DNA of 64,000 nt from Enorma burkinafasonensis (GCF_902150035.1 NZ_LR597509.1:41207-105206), one strand, 5' to 3'. Shown: positions 54,055 to 62,901, counted from the stretch's first letter. The notes: a model not told the origin generated them from the letters alone. A program made the numbers and translations.

Positions 54055-55521
54055 GTGAAGATCTACAACAGCGCCACGCACCGAAAGGAAGCGTTCCAGC
54101 CCATCGAGGCGGGGAAGGTCCGCATGTACGTGTGCGGCCCCACGGTGTACGACAACATCCACATCGGCAACGCGCGCACGTTCATCAGCTTCGACGTGAT
54201 CCGCCGCTGGCTCATCGCCTCGGGCTACGAGGTCACGTTCGCGCAGAACCTCACCGACGTGGACGACAAGATCATCAACCGCGCCAACGAGCAGGGCCGC
54301 ACGGCCGAGGAGGTGGCGACGGAGTTCTCGGACAAGTTCATCGCCGTCATGCACAAGGCCAACGTGCTCGACCCCGACGTGCGTCCGCGCGCCACGAAGG
54401 AGATCGGGCCCATGATCGGCATGATCAAGAGCCTGATCGAGCAGGGCAACGCCTATGCCGCCGAGAACGGCGACGTGTACTTCGCCGTGCGCAGCGACCC
54501 CACCTACGGCGAGGTCTCCGGGCGCAACATCGACGACCTCATGGTGGGCGCGCGCATCGCCGCAGGCGAGGAGAAGCGCGACCCGCTCGACTTCGCCCTG
54601 TGGAAGGCCGCCAAGCCCGGCGAGCCCATGTGGGACTCGCCGTGGGGCAAGGGCCGCCCCGGCTGGCACACCGAGTGCGCCGCCATGGTGCATCGCTACC
54701 TGGGGACGCCGATCGACATCCATGGCGGCGGCTCCGACCTGGCCTTCCCACACCACGAGAACGAGTGCGCGCAGGCCACGTGCGCTTGGCATGAGGGTTT
54801 CGCCAACACCTGGATGCACACGGGCATGCTGCTCGTTGACGGCGAGAAGATGAGCAAATCGCTCGGCAACTTCTTCACGCTCGAGGAAGTGCTCGAGAAG
54901 CACTCCGCGGCGGCGCTCCGCCTGCTCATGCTGCAGACGCACTACCGCTCGCCGCTCGATTTCAGCTGGGAGCGCCTCGAGGGCGCCGAGAACTCGCTCG
55001 TGCGCATCGCCGGTACGGTCAAGAACCTCAAGTGGGCGGCCGACCACGCCGAAGGCGAGCCGGATGCCGGGCTCGCCGCCGGGCTCACCGCCGCCATGGA
55101 GCGCGCCGCCGCCGAGTACGAGGCGTGCATGAACGACGACTTCAACACCGCGGGTGCCATCGCGGCGTACTTCCAGCTCGTGACCGAGGCGAACACGTAC
55201 CTCGATCAGGCTGCGGGCGCGGTCGATCCCGAGGCGGCGCGCGTGTGCGGCGCCGTGATCGCCGGTGCGCTCGTGCAGCTGGGCGTCGAGCTTCCCGTGG
55301 TGGAGGAGCCGCTGCCCGCGGGCCTGCTCGGCGTGGCCGCGGGCCTGTGCGCCTACACAGGCGATGACGTCGACGAGGCCGCCGAGCAGATTCTCGCCGC
55401 CCGTGCCGAGGCCCGCGCTGCCAAGGATTGGGCAACCGCCGACGCCATCCGCGACCAGCTCCGCGACATGGGCCTCGCCATCGAGGACACCGCAGCCGGG
55501 ACCCGCATCAAGCGCGCTTAG
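54055..55521 (+). CDS. cysS: Cysteinyl-tRNA synthetase
   Basis: 488 residues if started at the GTG at 54055, which has AAGGAG six bases upstream and yields the usual 'KIYNSATHRKEAF' N-terminus; the ATG at 54031 has no ribosome binding site. HIGH-type motif 'CGPTVYDNIHIGNARTF', zinc ligands including 'GRPGWHTECAAM' and 'FPHHENECAQA', KMSKS loop 'GEKMSKSLGNFFTLEEVLEK'. A DALR domain and a C-terminal helical region are present. It charges tRNA-Cys. In many Gram-positive bacteria cysS neighbours rlmB and the NYN gene; here an accessory block separates them. Confidence 0.95.
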   Translation: MKIYNSATHRKEAFQPIEAGKVRMYVCGPTVYDNIHIGNARTFISFDVIRRWLIASGYEVTFAQNLTDVDDKIINRANEQGRTAEEVATEFSDKFIAVMHKANVLDPDVRPRATKEIGPMIGMIKSLIEQGNAYAAENGDVYFAVRSDPTYGEVSGRNIDDLMVGARIAAGEEKRDPLDFALWKAAKPGEPMWDSPWGKGRPGWHTECAAMVHRYLGTPIDIHGGGSDLAFPHHENECAQATCAWHEGFANTWMHTGMLLVDGEKMSKSLGNFFTLEEVLEKHSAAALRLLMLQTHYRSPLDFSWERLEGAENSLVRIAGTVKNLKWAADHAEGEPDAGLAAGLTAAMERAAAEYEACMNDDFNTAGAIAAYFQLVTEANTYLDQAAGAVDPEAARVCGAVIAGALVQLGVELPVVEEPLPAGLLGVAAGLCAYTGDDVDEAAEQILAARAEARAAKDWATADAIRDQLRDMGLAIEDTAAGTRIKRA

Positions 55522-55593
55522 CATATGGTGCTGGTCTCCAGCTCTGCCTGCTAGCGGCTGAGCGTGACGCTTGTAGCATATGCGAATTATGGG

Positions 55594-55620
55594 AACCGCT
55601 CCTCAGGGGGCGGTTTTTCT
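55594..55620 (+). terminator. Rho-independent terminator after cysS
   Basis: AACCGCTCC-TCAG-GGGGCGGTT stem (one G.T pair) followed directly by TTTTTCTTT. Confidence 0.85.
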
Positions 55621-55708
55621 TTATGAAGACGCCTCCATAAATTCGAACATATGTCCGCATGAGCATATAGCATTGCGACATGGTGGAATCCTCGGATGGG
55701 AGGCGGTC

Positions 55709-56705
55709 ATGCTGGAGAACGGGAACGAGTATCTGCAAGTATTGAATCAGGTGAAGCGGGAGATCACGCAGACGAGGGCGCGTATCGCCGTTGGTGCAAA
55801 CGCCGAGGTCATCAAGCTATATTGGCGTATTGGAAAGGTGCTGATCGATAGAAGCATCTATGGAACCCGCTACATCAACACGCTTGCACATGATTTGCGA
55901 GTTGCTTTTCCTGGGCTAAAAGGGTTTTCCGCGCGAAGCTTGCGCTATATGGCAAAGTTTGCGCGTGAAGTAGATTCCGAATTTTGCAACAGCTGTTGCA
56001 AAATCCCATGGGGGCACATCACGCATCTGCTCGATAAGACAAAATCAAGCTTCGAACGCGAATGGTATGTTCAGGCTGCTATAGAAAATGGTTGGTCTCG
56101 GACGGTGCTGGTCCATCAGATCGAGTCTCGTCTCTACGAACGTCAAGCGCTGTCCGGTACGGTGAGTAACTTTAGCCGCACACTGCCAGAACCTGAAAGC
56201 GAACTGGCGCAACAGGCCCTCAAGGATCCGTTTATCTTTGATTTCATCACGGCACAGCAGGGTCGCAGCGAGCGCGATATCGAAGAACAGATGGTCGAGA
56301 ACGTGACGAGGGTGCTGCTTGAGCTGGGAACTGTTTTGCATTCATGGGTAACCAGTACCATCTCAGCGTCGGCGGCGAGGACTTCTACATCGACCTGCTG
56401 TTCTACAACGTGCGGCTGCACTGTTATCTGGTGGTGGAGCTCAAGAACGAGAAGTTCCGCCCGGAGTTTACCGGAAAGCTCGGGTTCTACGTTGCCGTTG
56501 TAGACGACATGCTGACGAATGAGTTCGACAACCCCACCATTGGCCTCGTGCTCTGCAAGGAGAAGAACGACGTGGTGGCGGAGTACGCGCTGCGCAGCAT
56601 CGACCAACCGGTAGGGGGGTAAGCTCCTATTACTTGGGCGACGAACTGCCCGAGGACTACCGGGACGTACTGCCTTCTCCGGAGGACTTGCAGCAGAGGA
56701 TTTAA
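55709..56705 (+). pseudogene. YhcG-type PD-(D/E)XK nuclease (DUF1016), two frameshifts
   Basis: ATG at 55709 after GGGAGG. The first ~207 codons give the DUF1016 N-terminus ('LYWRIGKVLIDRSIYGTRYI', 'GLKGFSARSLRYMAKFAREV'). Near 56331 one base is missing (GGAACTG-TTTTGCA) and reading moves to a second frame with the nuclease core 'NQYHLSVGGEDFYIDLLFYN', 'YLVVELKNEKFRPEF' (D..E.K), 'VLCKEKNDVVAEYALR'. That frame stops just after a run of six G (56614-56619). Four or seven G would restore the tail 'SSYYLGDELPEDYRDVLPS' up to 56705. YhcG proteins associate with restriction systems. Codon use is AT-richer than in cysS. Inactive unless frameshifting occurs. Confidence 0.8.
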
Positions 56706-56736
56706 TTTGGATAGACCAGCAAAAATAGGTCGCGCG

Positions 56737-56782
56737 ATCCCCACTATAGTGGGGATAAGCCTCCCTTTACAGTGAGGCTTAT
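56737..56782. repeat. Two adjoining hairpins before the DUF2971 gene
   Basis: ATCCCCACTATAGTGGGGAT (56737-56756) is a perfect 20-bp palindrome. ATAAGCCTC...GAGGCTTAT (56755-56782) is a 9-bp stem sharing two bases with it. They may be a terminator of the upstream gene or an operator or mobile-element end. Confidence 0.55.
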
Positions 56783-56812
56783 TGCTATCTCCAAATGCAA
56801 TAAGGAGCGCGC

Positions 56813-57811
56813 ATGGGACTCGTCTACCACTACACCTCTCCCCAGGGTGCGCTGGGCATATTGCAGAACAAGACGCTTTGGTTCACCGATTGCGAGTTCA
56901 TGAATGACCCAGGGGAGCTAGCGTATTGTTACGAATTATATGATCGAGCGTGGGTCGAGGTTTGCCGAGAACTCGGAGTGCCTGAGGCTCAGATTGAGCA
57001 CGAGATAACGAGGTTTGCGAATCCGTATGAGTGCAGGGCTGAGTTGGGTGACGAGCTTGGTTTTGATATCCCCGCGCGCTACTACAGCTTTTCTACCAGC
57101 TTTGAAGCTGACAGCGTAGCGGTGTGGTCGAACTATGCAAGTAACGGATCTCAAGCGGGCTACGCACTAGGGTTACATTTTGGAGCCTTGGAGAACGGTC
57201 TTCTTCGCATCTCCGAGTCTGTCGCGACGCATGGCATGATCGTCGAGGTGTCAGCTGGTAAGGTAATCTACGATAGGGGTGAGCAACTGGCCACCCTAAA
57301 AACCCTCATCAAGGATTATCTTGCGATGAGAGATGGGATTCTGCTGAGCAATACCGATGCAATCGATCGGGTGATGGCGAATGAGGTATCCCAAGATTGC
57401 CATTGGTCGCAGATTTGCTCTATTGCTCCGTTTATTAAGCGTCCCGGCTTCGAGTATGAGCAGGAATATCGGTTTGTGCTTAAGGTTGCACAACTCGAGC
57501 CTGGGCAAAAAGCAATGTTTGCTCCAGACAAATACGCCGTTAGCGAACAGGTTGGCCCGCGCAGGTGTTCGGACTGTCCTGTCTTCGCTATGTCACCAAT
57601 TAGGCTGTGCTTTCGCGAGGGGTTCGCGGGGGCGATAACGCCTTATTTTGAAGTCAGGCTTGGCGATGAGTGGGTGGACATGCTGTCTGTGTTGCGAGTC
57701 AAATCGTATGCGGCCCCTGACCTCATGATAGATGGAATGGTTCAGTTGGCGGAAGAGTTGGGATACAAGGGTCTTTCTATTGAGGTATCGAATAGTAGTT
57801 TGAGAGGCTAG
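56813..57811 (+). CDS. DUF2971-family protein
   Basis: 332 residues; AATAAGGAGCG upstream of the ATG. DUF2971 features: 'VYHYTSPQGALGILQNKTLW' with 'FTDCEFMNDPGELAYCYELY' at the start, 'FSTSFEADSVAVWSNYAS' and 'GYALGLHF' in the middle, and 'KRPGFEYEQEYRFVL'. The family has conserved Tyr/Arg/Glu residues but no established activity; it is often found in accessory and defence-rich regions. The low GC and a hydrophobic partner gene seven bases downstream indicate a horizontally acquired two-gene unit. Confidence 0.78.
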   Translation: MGLVYHYTSPQGALGILQNKTLWFTDCEFMNDPGELAYCYELYDRAWVEVCRELGVPEAQIEHEITRFANPYECRAELGDELGFDIPARYYSFSTSFEADSVAVWSNYASNGSQAGYALGLHFGALENGLLRISESVATHGMIVEVSAGKVIYDRGEQLATLKTLIKDYLAMRDGILLSNTDAIDRVMANEVSQDCHWSQICSIAPFIKRPGFEYEQEYRFVLKVAQLEPGQKAMFAPDKYAVSEQVGPRRCSDCPVFAMSPIRLCFREGFAGAITPYFEVRLGDEWVDMLSVLRVKSYAAPDLMIDGMVQLAEELGYKGLSIEVSNSSLRG

Positions 57812-57818
57812 GAGAGGT

Positions 57819-58289
57819 ATGTCACAAGAAGACGTGAAACCGGGCAGCGACACTCAGGAAGGCAAAGAGAAACGAAATACCGATGTTGGCGATGTGGTGT
57901 GCGTCTTGTGTATTGGCTGGTGCATTTGCGGAGCAGTGTGGCAGTTTGTTGACTTTGGGCTTTTGGGCGGAGCTCAAATGGTTAGTGACACATTAAATAT
58001 CGATAGTACTGTGGTTTTGCTTGGAATGCTAGCGAATGTGGGCGTATGGGTTACCGGAGCGTGCATTTGCTGGGTGGTTAAGAGCGAGTGCCGTTGGACC
58101 GCTGGGGCTCGTGCGATTGCCGTAATAGCGACTGCATGTGTCGCCCGATTGCTTGTTTGGCTCATGGCTCAACTGCTCGGCATGTATTTCATTAGTGTGT
58201 ATTGGGCGGGGGCTTATCTTATTTCGTGTCTCCTGCTTATTTTTATAGGCTGGACGTTCTTCAAATTTATTTCCGAAATAGAAATATAG
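57819..58289 (+). CDS. Four-helix membrane protein, partner of the DUF2971 gene
   Basis: 156 residues, starting seven bases after the DUF2971 stop with AGGAGAGG before the ATG. A polar N-terminus (about 1-22) precedes four hydrophobic helices: 'VVCVLCIGWCICGAVWQFVD', 'VVLLGMLANVGVWVTGACIC', 'AIAVIATACVARLLVWLMAQ', 'AYLISCLLLIFIGWTFFKFI'. Cys-rich membrane segments are notable. No family recognised. Coupling to the DUF2971 gene suggests an effector/membrane pair or a small stress operon. Confidence 0.6.
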   Translation: MSQEDVKPGSDTQEGKEKRNTDVGDVVCVLCIGWCICGAVWQFVDFGLLGGAQMVSDTLNIDSTVVLLGMLANVGVWVTGACICWVVKSECRWTAGARAIAVIATACVARLLVWLMAQLLGMYFISVYWAGAYLISCLLLIFIGWTFFKFISEIEI

Positions 58290-58489
58290 ACTTCGTGAGT
58301 TTATGCTTGGCGATATGCGACTTATCGCCTTCCTGATCCGGGCGGAGGAGGATTTCCCGAGCTCGCGGGCCACGGCGGGCGGCTCCTTGTGCGAGTCGAT
58401 GTAGACCACTATGCAGAGCTTCTGCTTCGAGAGACCGCACCTGTTTGTAGCCGTAGGAGAAGTCGGCATCGGCTGGCATCCTGGGAAAA

Positions 58490-58705
58490 TGCCACTTTTT
58501 ACCGTGCGCAATTGGGGACTGCGGACGAAAAGTTGGACCGGGAGGTCCGGTTTGAAGGTCCGCGGGAGACCGTGGAGCTGGCGCTGGCGGCTTCATGGCC
58601 GAGCTCAACCGCTGGCTCCACTGGTTCCGTTCGGGGCGCGCGTCCCAGCGCCTGGACCGGAGGACTCCGAACGGGAACCGCGCGCTGCTCGGCTACGCGG
58701 TGTAG
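58490..58705 (+). pseudogene. Transposase C-terminal fragment (IS3-like)
   Basis: From 58595 the frame reads 'MAELNRWLHWFRSGRASQRL' then 'DRRTPNGNRALLGYAV' and stops at 58705. This is the layout of IS3-family OrfB C-termini (helix, WY/WF..R, then the P...R..LG.. end). Upstream codons of related sense are in another frame, so the fragment is frameshifted and truncated. The rest of 58290-58822 contains nothing convincing. Confidence 0.5.
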
Positions 58706-58822
58706 CATGTACAAGAAAACGTCCGCGCTCCCGTTCAGGGAAGTGCGTAAGAAAATGCTTACGTATTTCTATGTGTGCGATATGAACATTTCTTGATGCG
58801 TTGTGTGCGGATGCGGCCGATA

Positions 58823-59377
58823 CTATCCACGCAATCCAAGCTGCTCGAATAGGGGCTCAAGGTACGCACGGTTGCAATCGTCAAAGCCTTTGCGCATGCC
58901 GTCGAGCGAGATGCGGTTGCGCTTTCTCACGCGCTCGTCGCCGCGTTTGATTTCGCCTTCAAGCATCTTGAAATAGATGCGCATGGCTATCTTGTCCACG
59001 GTGCTGAGTCGTTCGAAGTGGAAACCGCCGCGGCAGTATACCCAAGGCAAGTCGGGGTAGCGGTCAGCCGGGAAGGAGCGACGGAACGCCTCCTCGTGCT
59101 CGGATGCAGGCCAAAGCTCGCACGGCATGGGTGTTGCTCCCACGCCGACCACGGCGTAGCGCTTCTGGGGGTGTGCCGCCATGTAGGCTTGGAACTTCTT
59201 GCAACCCTTGATGTTCGCCGCATGGAACCAGCCCACGAATACCACGAGCTCGGCGCCGTCAGCTATGGTTTCGATGTTATCGAGCGACGTAGGCGAGCAG
59301 CCAAGTTCTTCCGCCATCCAGCCGGCGTACTTCCTGGCTGAACCGGTTTGAGAACAGTACACAACAGCTGCGTTCAT
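58823..59377 (-). CDS. Flavodoxin-domain protein
   Basis: 184 residues; CTAAGGAGACACC precedes the ATG at 59377. The FMN phosphate loop 'VVYCSQTGSARKYAGWMAEE' and 'AELVVFVGWFHAANIKGCKK' match the flavodoxin fold of HemG/menaquinone-dependent protoporphyrinogen oxidase relatives. The 'YAVVGVGATPMP' strand and a basic C-terminal helical region follow. Likely an FMN-dependent electron carrier or oxidoreductase; partner unknown. Confidence 0.75.
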   Translation of the reverse strand: MNAAVVYCSQTGSARKYAGWMAEELGCSPTSLDNIETIADGAELVVFVGWFHAANIKGCKKFQAYMAAHPQKRYAVVGVGATPMPCELWPASEHEEAFRRSFPADRYPDLPWVYCRGGFHFERLSTVDKIAMRIYFKMLEGEIKRGDERVRKRNRISLDGMRKGFDDCNRAYLEPLFEQLGLRG

Positions 59378-59622
59378 GGTGTCTCCTTAGGTCACGACTC
59401 TCGATAAGTATGCCGCGTATGATTGCTCGCGCCACAAGCGCGCGAAAAGCCTTACCAAGAGATGATGGATCCTCCGTTTGCCAGCGGAATGCTACCGCTT
59501 GGAGGGAGATCTAGGTTGTCGTCTGGATTGTCTGGGCGGTTATCTGAGGCGAATCATGGCCCAGACCGCCGCCGATGCCCACCGCATCTCGATATCCTGC
59601 TTGGGTGCGAAGCCGTGCTGCC

Positions 59623-60162
59623 TTACAGCGCCGTGCTGTGCTTCGGCGCAAAGAGCTTACTTGTGTCTGTCCTCTCAAGCTCTAGCAGCCGAATCTTCTT
59701 GTCGATACCGCCGGCATAGCCGGTTAGACTTCCGTTCGACCCCACAACGCGGTGGCAGGGGATGATGATCGAGATGTGGTTGCGCCCAACGGCGCTGCCG
59801 ACCGCTTGGGCGGACATATGCTCCGCACCGCGTCCTGTTGCGATTTGCCGCGCGATCGCACCGTATGTGGTGATTTGTCCGTAGGGGATCTGCAGCAGGA
59901 TGTCCCACACGGCATGTTGGAATGGCGTGCCTGTAGGATGCAACGGCGGCAGAAAATCCGGTTCGCGTCCGGCAAAGTATACGTCGAGCCAGCATTTCGT
60001 CTCGACAAGCGCGGGCGTTTCGTGTTCGATACATTCTTTCGGGCTCGCCAGAGAGTCAGCGAAGTATTTCTGTCCCATAAACCATAGTCCGACTAGACCC
60101 TGTTCGTCGGTAGCAAGCAACATATCGCCCAACGGTGAGTCATATACCTGGGTGAACGTCAC
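59623..60162 (-). CDS. ogt: Methylated-DNA--protein-cysteine methyltransferase
   Basis: 179 residues from the GTG at 60162, which overlaps the upstream stop (GTGA); no internal ATG gives the full N-terminus ('TFTQVYDSPLGDMLLATD'). The active site 'IIIPCHRVVGSNGSLTGYAG' carries the PCHR acceptor Cys; 'PTGTPFQHAVWDILLQIPYG' and 'GSAVGRNHI' are the helix-turn-helix and Asn hinge. It repairs O6-alkylguanine by suicide transfer. Co-translated with an AlkA-like glycosylase, a compact alkylation-repair pair. Confidence 0.92.
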   Translation of the reverse strand: MTFTQVYDSPLGDMLLATDEQGLVGLWFMGQKYFADSLASPKECIEHETPALVETKCWLDVYFAGREPDFLPPLHPTGTPFQHAVWDILLQIPYGQITTYGAIARQIATGRGAEHMSAQAVGSAVGRNHISIIIPCHRVVGSNGSLTGYAGGIDKKIRLLELERTDTSKLFAPKHSTAL

Positions 60163-60842
60163 GTTTCGCTCTTCTCTACCCGTTGAGCTTTCACTTTGGG
60201 CTTTTTCGGATTTTTCGGCTTGTAGTCGCGCATCTCCGGGATGGCGCCACCGGCGACGGCCCATAGGTACAGACTCGCAACGCTGCAATACGGCGAAAAC
60301 CGCCGCCGGTACTTCTCGAACAGCTGCCGCGTGATCTTGCGATGGTGGTAGACCATGCGCAGGCCGCGCTGGATGGCGAGGTCGTCGAAGCTGAACACGT
60401 TTGGCCGCTGAAGGCAGAACAGCAAGATCATCTCGGCCGTCCATACGCCGACGCCCTTCAAACTGCTGAGCATGCGAATCGCATCCTCGTCGGACATATG
60501 CTGCACGGCATCGAGGTCGAACGAGCCTCTCACAACTTGTTCGGCAAAATCGGTGATGTATCCAGCCTTGCGAAAGGTCATACCGAACGATTGCAGCTGC
60601 GCAATGCCGGCGCTCAAGATGCTCTGAGCGTCCACCTCGCCGAGCACGTCTCGCATGCGTCGCCAGATGGTTGCCTGCGCTTTGGTGGAGATTTGCTGCC
60701 CCACGATGTGATGCGCTACGGACGAGAATAAATCAGGGTCGACCTCGCGCTCGATGCGTCCTACGCGATCGATGACCTCGCGCATGCGCTCATCCTTTTC
60801 CCGCAGGTAGGCAAGCTCAGTTTCTCCGTATTCGAAGTACAT
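60159..60842 (-). CDS. DNA-3-methyladenine glycosylase (AlkA-like, HhH-GPD)
   Basis: 227 residues. HhH-GPD core: 'SVAHHIVGQQISTKAQATIW', 'LQSFGMTFRKAGYITDFAEQ', and 'LSSLKGVGVWTAEMILLFCL' followed by 'RPNVFSFDDLAIQRGLRMVY' with the catalytic Asp. A C-terminal basic tail is rich in Lys/Pro ('KPKNPKKPKVKAQRVEKSET'). It excises alkylated bases. The stop overlaps the ogt GTG, so both are one operon. It lacks the Ada-type N-terminal domain. Confidence 0.88.
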   Translation of the reverse strand: MYFEYGETELAYLREKDERMREVIDRVGRIEREVDPDLFSSVAHHIVGQQISTKAQATIWRRMRDVLGEVDAQSILSAGIAQLQSFGMTFRKAGYITDFAEQVVRGSFDLDAVQHMSDEDAIRMLSSLKGVGVWTAEMILLFCLQRPNVFSFDDLAIQRGLRMVYHHRKITRQLFEKYRRRFSPYCSVASLYLWAVAGGAIPEMRDYKPKNPKKPKVKAQRVEKSET

Positions 60843-60982
60843 GCGCCCGACCTCCGCAAGTTACCGCTCCTTACGGTATAGATATAGCGCTCGCGTGTTT
60901 TTCTGGCAAATTTGAGCCAACGCGCTGTCATGGAGATAGGTGCTCGATGACCCGTGAGGTGCACGCGCGGCACGGGGTCTCG

Positions 60983-60988
60983 TATACT
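60983..60988 (+). promoter_or_regulatory. -10 box upstream of rlmB
   Basis: TATACT, 33 bases before the start at 61021, in an otherwise GC-rich context. The -35 at the expected distance (TGCACG) is poor. Confidence 0.35.
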
Positions 60989-61020
60989 ACGGGTCTGATA
61001 GGTATCTCGAAAGGAAGCAT

Positions 61021-61959
61021 ATGGCTCGCCAACAGCAGGGGAGTAGGCAGAATCGGCAGCGTTCGGGCGGCGGTGCCTCCCAGCGGCGAACGGGGGTGCG
61101 TTCGAATTCAACGGCCGCGAGCCAGGGTGCGCGGGGTCGCGAGGGCACGGCACCGGCCGCCCGCGAGCGCCGGGGCCGCACGGGCAGTGCGGATGGAGCG
61201 CAGTCTGCGCGCCCGGCATCTCGTCCCGCCGGCTCGTTCATCGAAGGCCGTCGTGCTGCGGCGGAGGCGCTGCGCACGGGCTTCCCCGTCAAGCGCGCGC
61301 TTGTAGCCGAGGGGGAGGATCGCGACGCCGCCCTCGCCAAGCTCGTGGCCGATGTGCACGCCGCGGGCATCCCCGTACTCCGCGCGCCGCGTGCGGAGCT
61401 CGATGCGCTGTCGAGCCATGGCGCGCACCAAGGCATCGCGCTCGAGGTGGGCGCTTTTCCCTATGCCGAGCTCTCCGACGTGATCGCCCGTGCGGGCGAC
61501 GGTCCCGCCCTCGTGGTGGTGCTCGACCACGTGACCGATGCCGGTAACTTTGGCGCAATCGTGCGCTCAGCGGAGGTCGTGGGCGCAGCGGGCGTGGTTA
61601 TCGCGAGCAGACGTGCGGCGGAGGTCACGGTGGCAACGTACAAGACGAGCGCCGGCGCCGTGATGCACCTGCCGATCGCCCAAGTGCCTAACATCGCCCG
61701 CGCGCTCGAGGAGCTCAAAAGCGCTGGATTCTGGGCGGTGGGTGCGAGCGAGCACGCCGAGGGTATCTGCTGGGACATGTCGCTTAGCGGTCGCATCGCG
61801 CTCGTGATGGGGTCGGAGGGCGACGGCTTGAGCCGGCTCGTGCTCGAGACCTGCGACGATCTCACGAAGCTGCCGCAGCATGGCAAGACGGAGAGCCTTA
61901 ACGTTGCACAGGCGGCGACAGCGCTTTGCTACGAGTGGCTCCGGCAGAACCGCGCGTGA
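61021..61959 (+). CDS. rlmB: TrmH/RlmB-type 23S rRNA 2'-O-methyltransferase
   Basis: 312 residues; GAAAGGAAG upstream. A ~65-residue Arg/Gly-rich disordered N-terminus precedes the SpoU substrate-binding domain ('FIEGRRAAAEALRTGFPVKR') and the SPOUT catalytic knot: 'VVVLDHVTDAGNFGAIVRSA', 'IALVMGSEGDGLSRLVLETC', 'LTKLPQHGKTESLNVAQAAT'. It methylates a guanosine ribose in 23S rRNA (G2251 in E. coli numbering) using SAM. Its neighbours cysS and the NYN gene fit the conserved Gram-positive block. Confidence 0.92.
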   Translation: MARQQQGSRQNRQRSGGGASQRRTGVRSNSTAASQGARGREGTAPAARERRGRTGSADGAQSARPASRPAGSFIEGRRAAAEALRTGFPVKRALVAEGEDRDAALAKLVADVHAAGIPVLRAPRAELDALSSHGAHQGIALEVGAFPYAELSDVIARAGDGPALVVVLDHVTDAGNFGAIVRSAEVVGAAGVVIASRRAAEVTVATYKTSAGAVMHLPIAQVPNIARALEELKSAGFWAVGASEHAEGICWDMSLSGRIALVMGSEGDGLSRLVLETCDDLTKLPQHGKTESLNVAQAATALCYEWLRQNRA

Positions 61960-61968
61960 TGGGTCATG

Positions 61969-62019
61969 TTGGGACGGGGTCGTTATGACTCCTTTGGGGC
62001 CAAAACGACCCCGTCCCAA
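61969..62019. repeat. Long perfect hairpin between rlmB and the NYN gene
   Basis: TTGGGACGGGGTCGTT (61969-61984) and AACGACCCCGTCCCAA (62004-62019), 16-bp perfect arms with a 19-base loop. It is followed by TTGGACCACAGGTACAA (62021-62037), 15 of 17 bases identical to the promoter palindrome at 14754-14770. No U tract, so not a standard terminator. Confidence 0.65.
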
Positions 62020-62057
62020 ATTGGACCACAGGTACAACACGTTCGTGAAAGGGCATG

Positions 62058-62753
62058 ATGGGTAAGAAGAGCCGGCAGAAGGCGAAGGCAAAGCGGTTTG
62101 GCGAGGGTTCGGCAAAGCCAATCGTGAGCGCGCAGACGTATGGCGCGGGCAACGCGTTTGCCACGGCGTTTATGAGCGAGAACGTGGTCGACCCAGCCCG
62201 GGGCACGAACGCGCGTGGCCAGCGCGAGCTCTTGGTGGTCGACGGCTACAACGTGATCCATGCAAGCCCCCGCTACGAGAAACTCATCTTCGACCGGTCG
62301 GACGATCCCTATTCCAGCGATGTGTACGACCGCGCCCGCACGGCGCTCATCGCGGACGTCGCGGCGTTCGCGCTGCGACGCTACGACCCGGTGATCGTGT
62401 TCGACGGCGCGGGCAACATCTCCCCCGATCGTCCCAACCTGCCGCAGGCGGGCGTGCGCATCGAGTTCTCGCCCACCGGGGTCTCGGCCGACACGGTGGT
62501 GCAGCGTCTGTGCACCGAGGCGCGCGAGGCCGGCCGCGCCTGCTCGGTGGTGACGAGCGACGGCACCATTCAGGCGACGGTCATGGGCAAGGGCGTCACG
62601 CGCATCTCCGCGCGCATGTTCGTTGAGGAGATCCGCCAGGTGGATGCTGACGTGGCGGAGGCCGAGGCGGCGCCCGACATCAAGCTCACGCTCGGCAGCA
62701 GGCTCTCGGTGGACACGCTCGCCAAGCTCCAGGCGCTGCGCGGCCGCATGTAG
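62058..62753 (+). CDS. YacP-like NYN-domain ribonuclease
   Basis: 231 residues from the second ATG (62058), better spaced from AAAGGG than the ATG at 62055. A basic N-terminus ('GKKSRQKAKAKRFGEGSAKP') precedes the NYN/PIN-like fold: 'ELLVVDGYNVIHASPRYEKL' (first Asp), 'PVIVFDGAGNISPDRPNL' and 'CSVVTSDGTIQATVMGKGVT' (acidic cluster). B. subtilis YacP (Rae1), in the same genomic position, is a ribosome-associated mRNA endonuclease. The function here is by family. Confidence 0.85.
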   Translation: MGKKSRQKAKAKRFGEGSAKPIVSAQTYGAGNAFATAFMSENVVDPARGTNARGQRELLVVDGYNVIHASPRYEKLIFDRSDDPYSSDVYDRARTALIADVAAFALRRYDPVIVFDGAGNISPDRPNLPQAGVRIEFSPTGVSADTVVQRLCTEAREAGRACSVVTSDGTIQATVMGKGVTRISARMFVEEIRQVDADVAEAEAAPDIKLTLGSRLSVDTLAKLQALRGRM

Positions 62754-62901
62754 GGGCTTCGGCCGTTGAGCGGTGGCGGCCCTGAGCGCCGCCTGTCGCC
62801 GCGTCCGTCCCACGTGGCGCCGCTGGCCGAAGCGCCGCTTCCTCCATCTGGTGCAGCCGATACACTGATTCCAGGTATGGCCCGTCCGAAGGAGTTACGT
62901 C

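Noticed and set aside
62021..62046. Second LexA/SOS box next to the NYN gene
   Set aside because: The sequence has only one GTTCG half-site; the similarity to 14753-14781 is confined to the TTGTAC palindrome.
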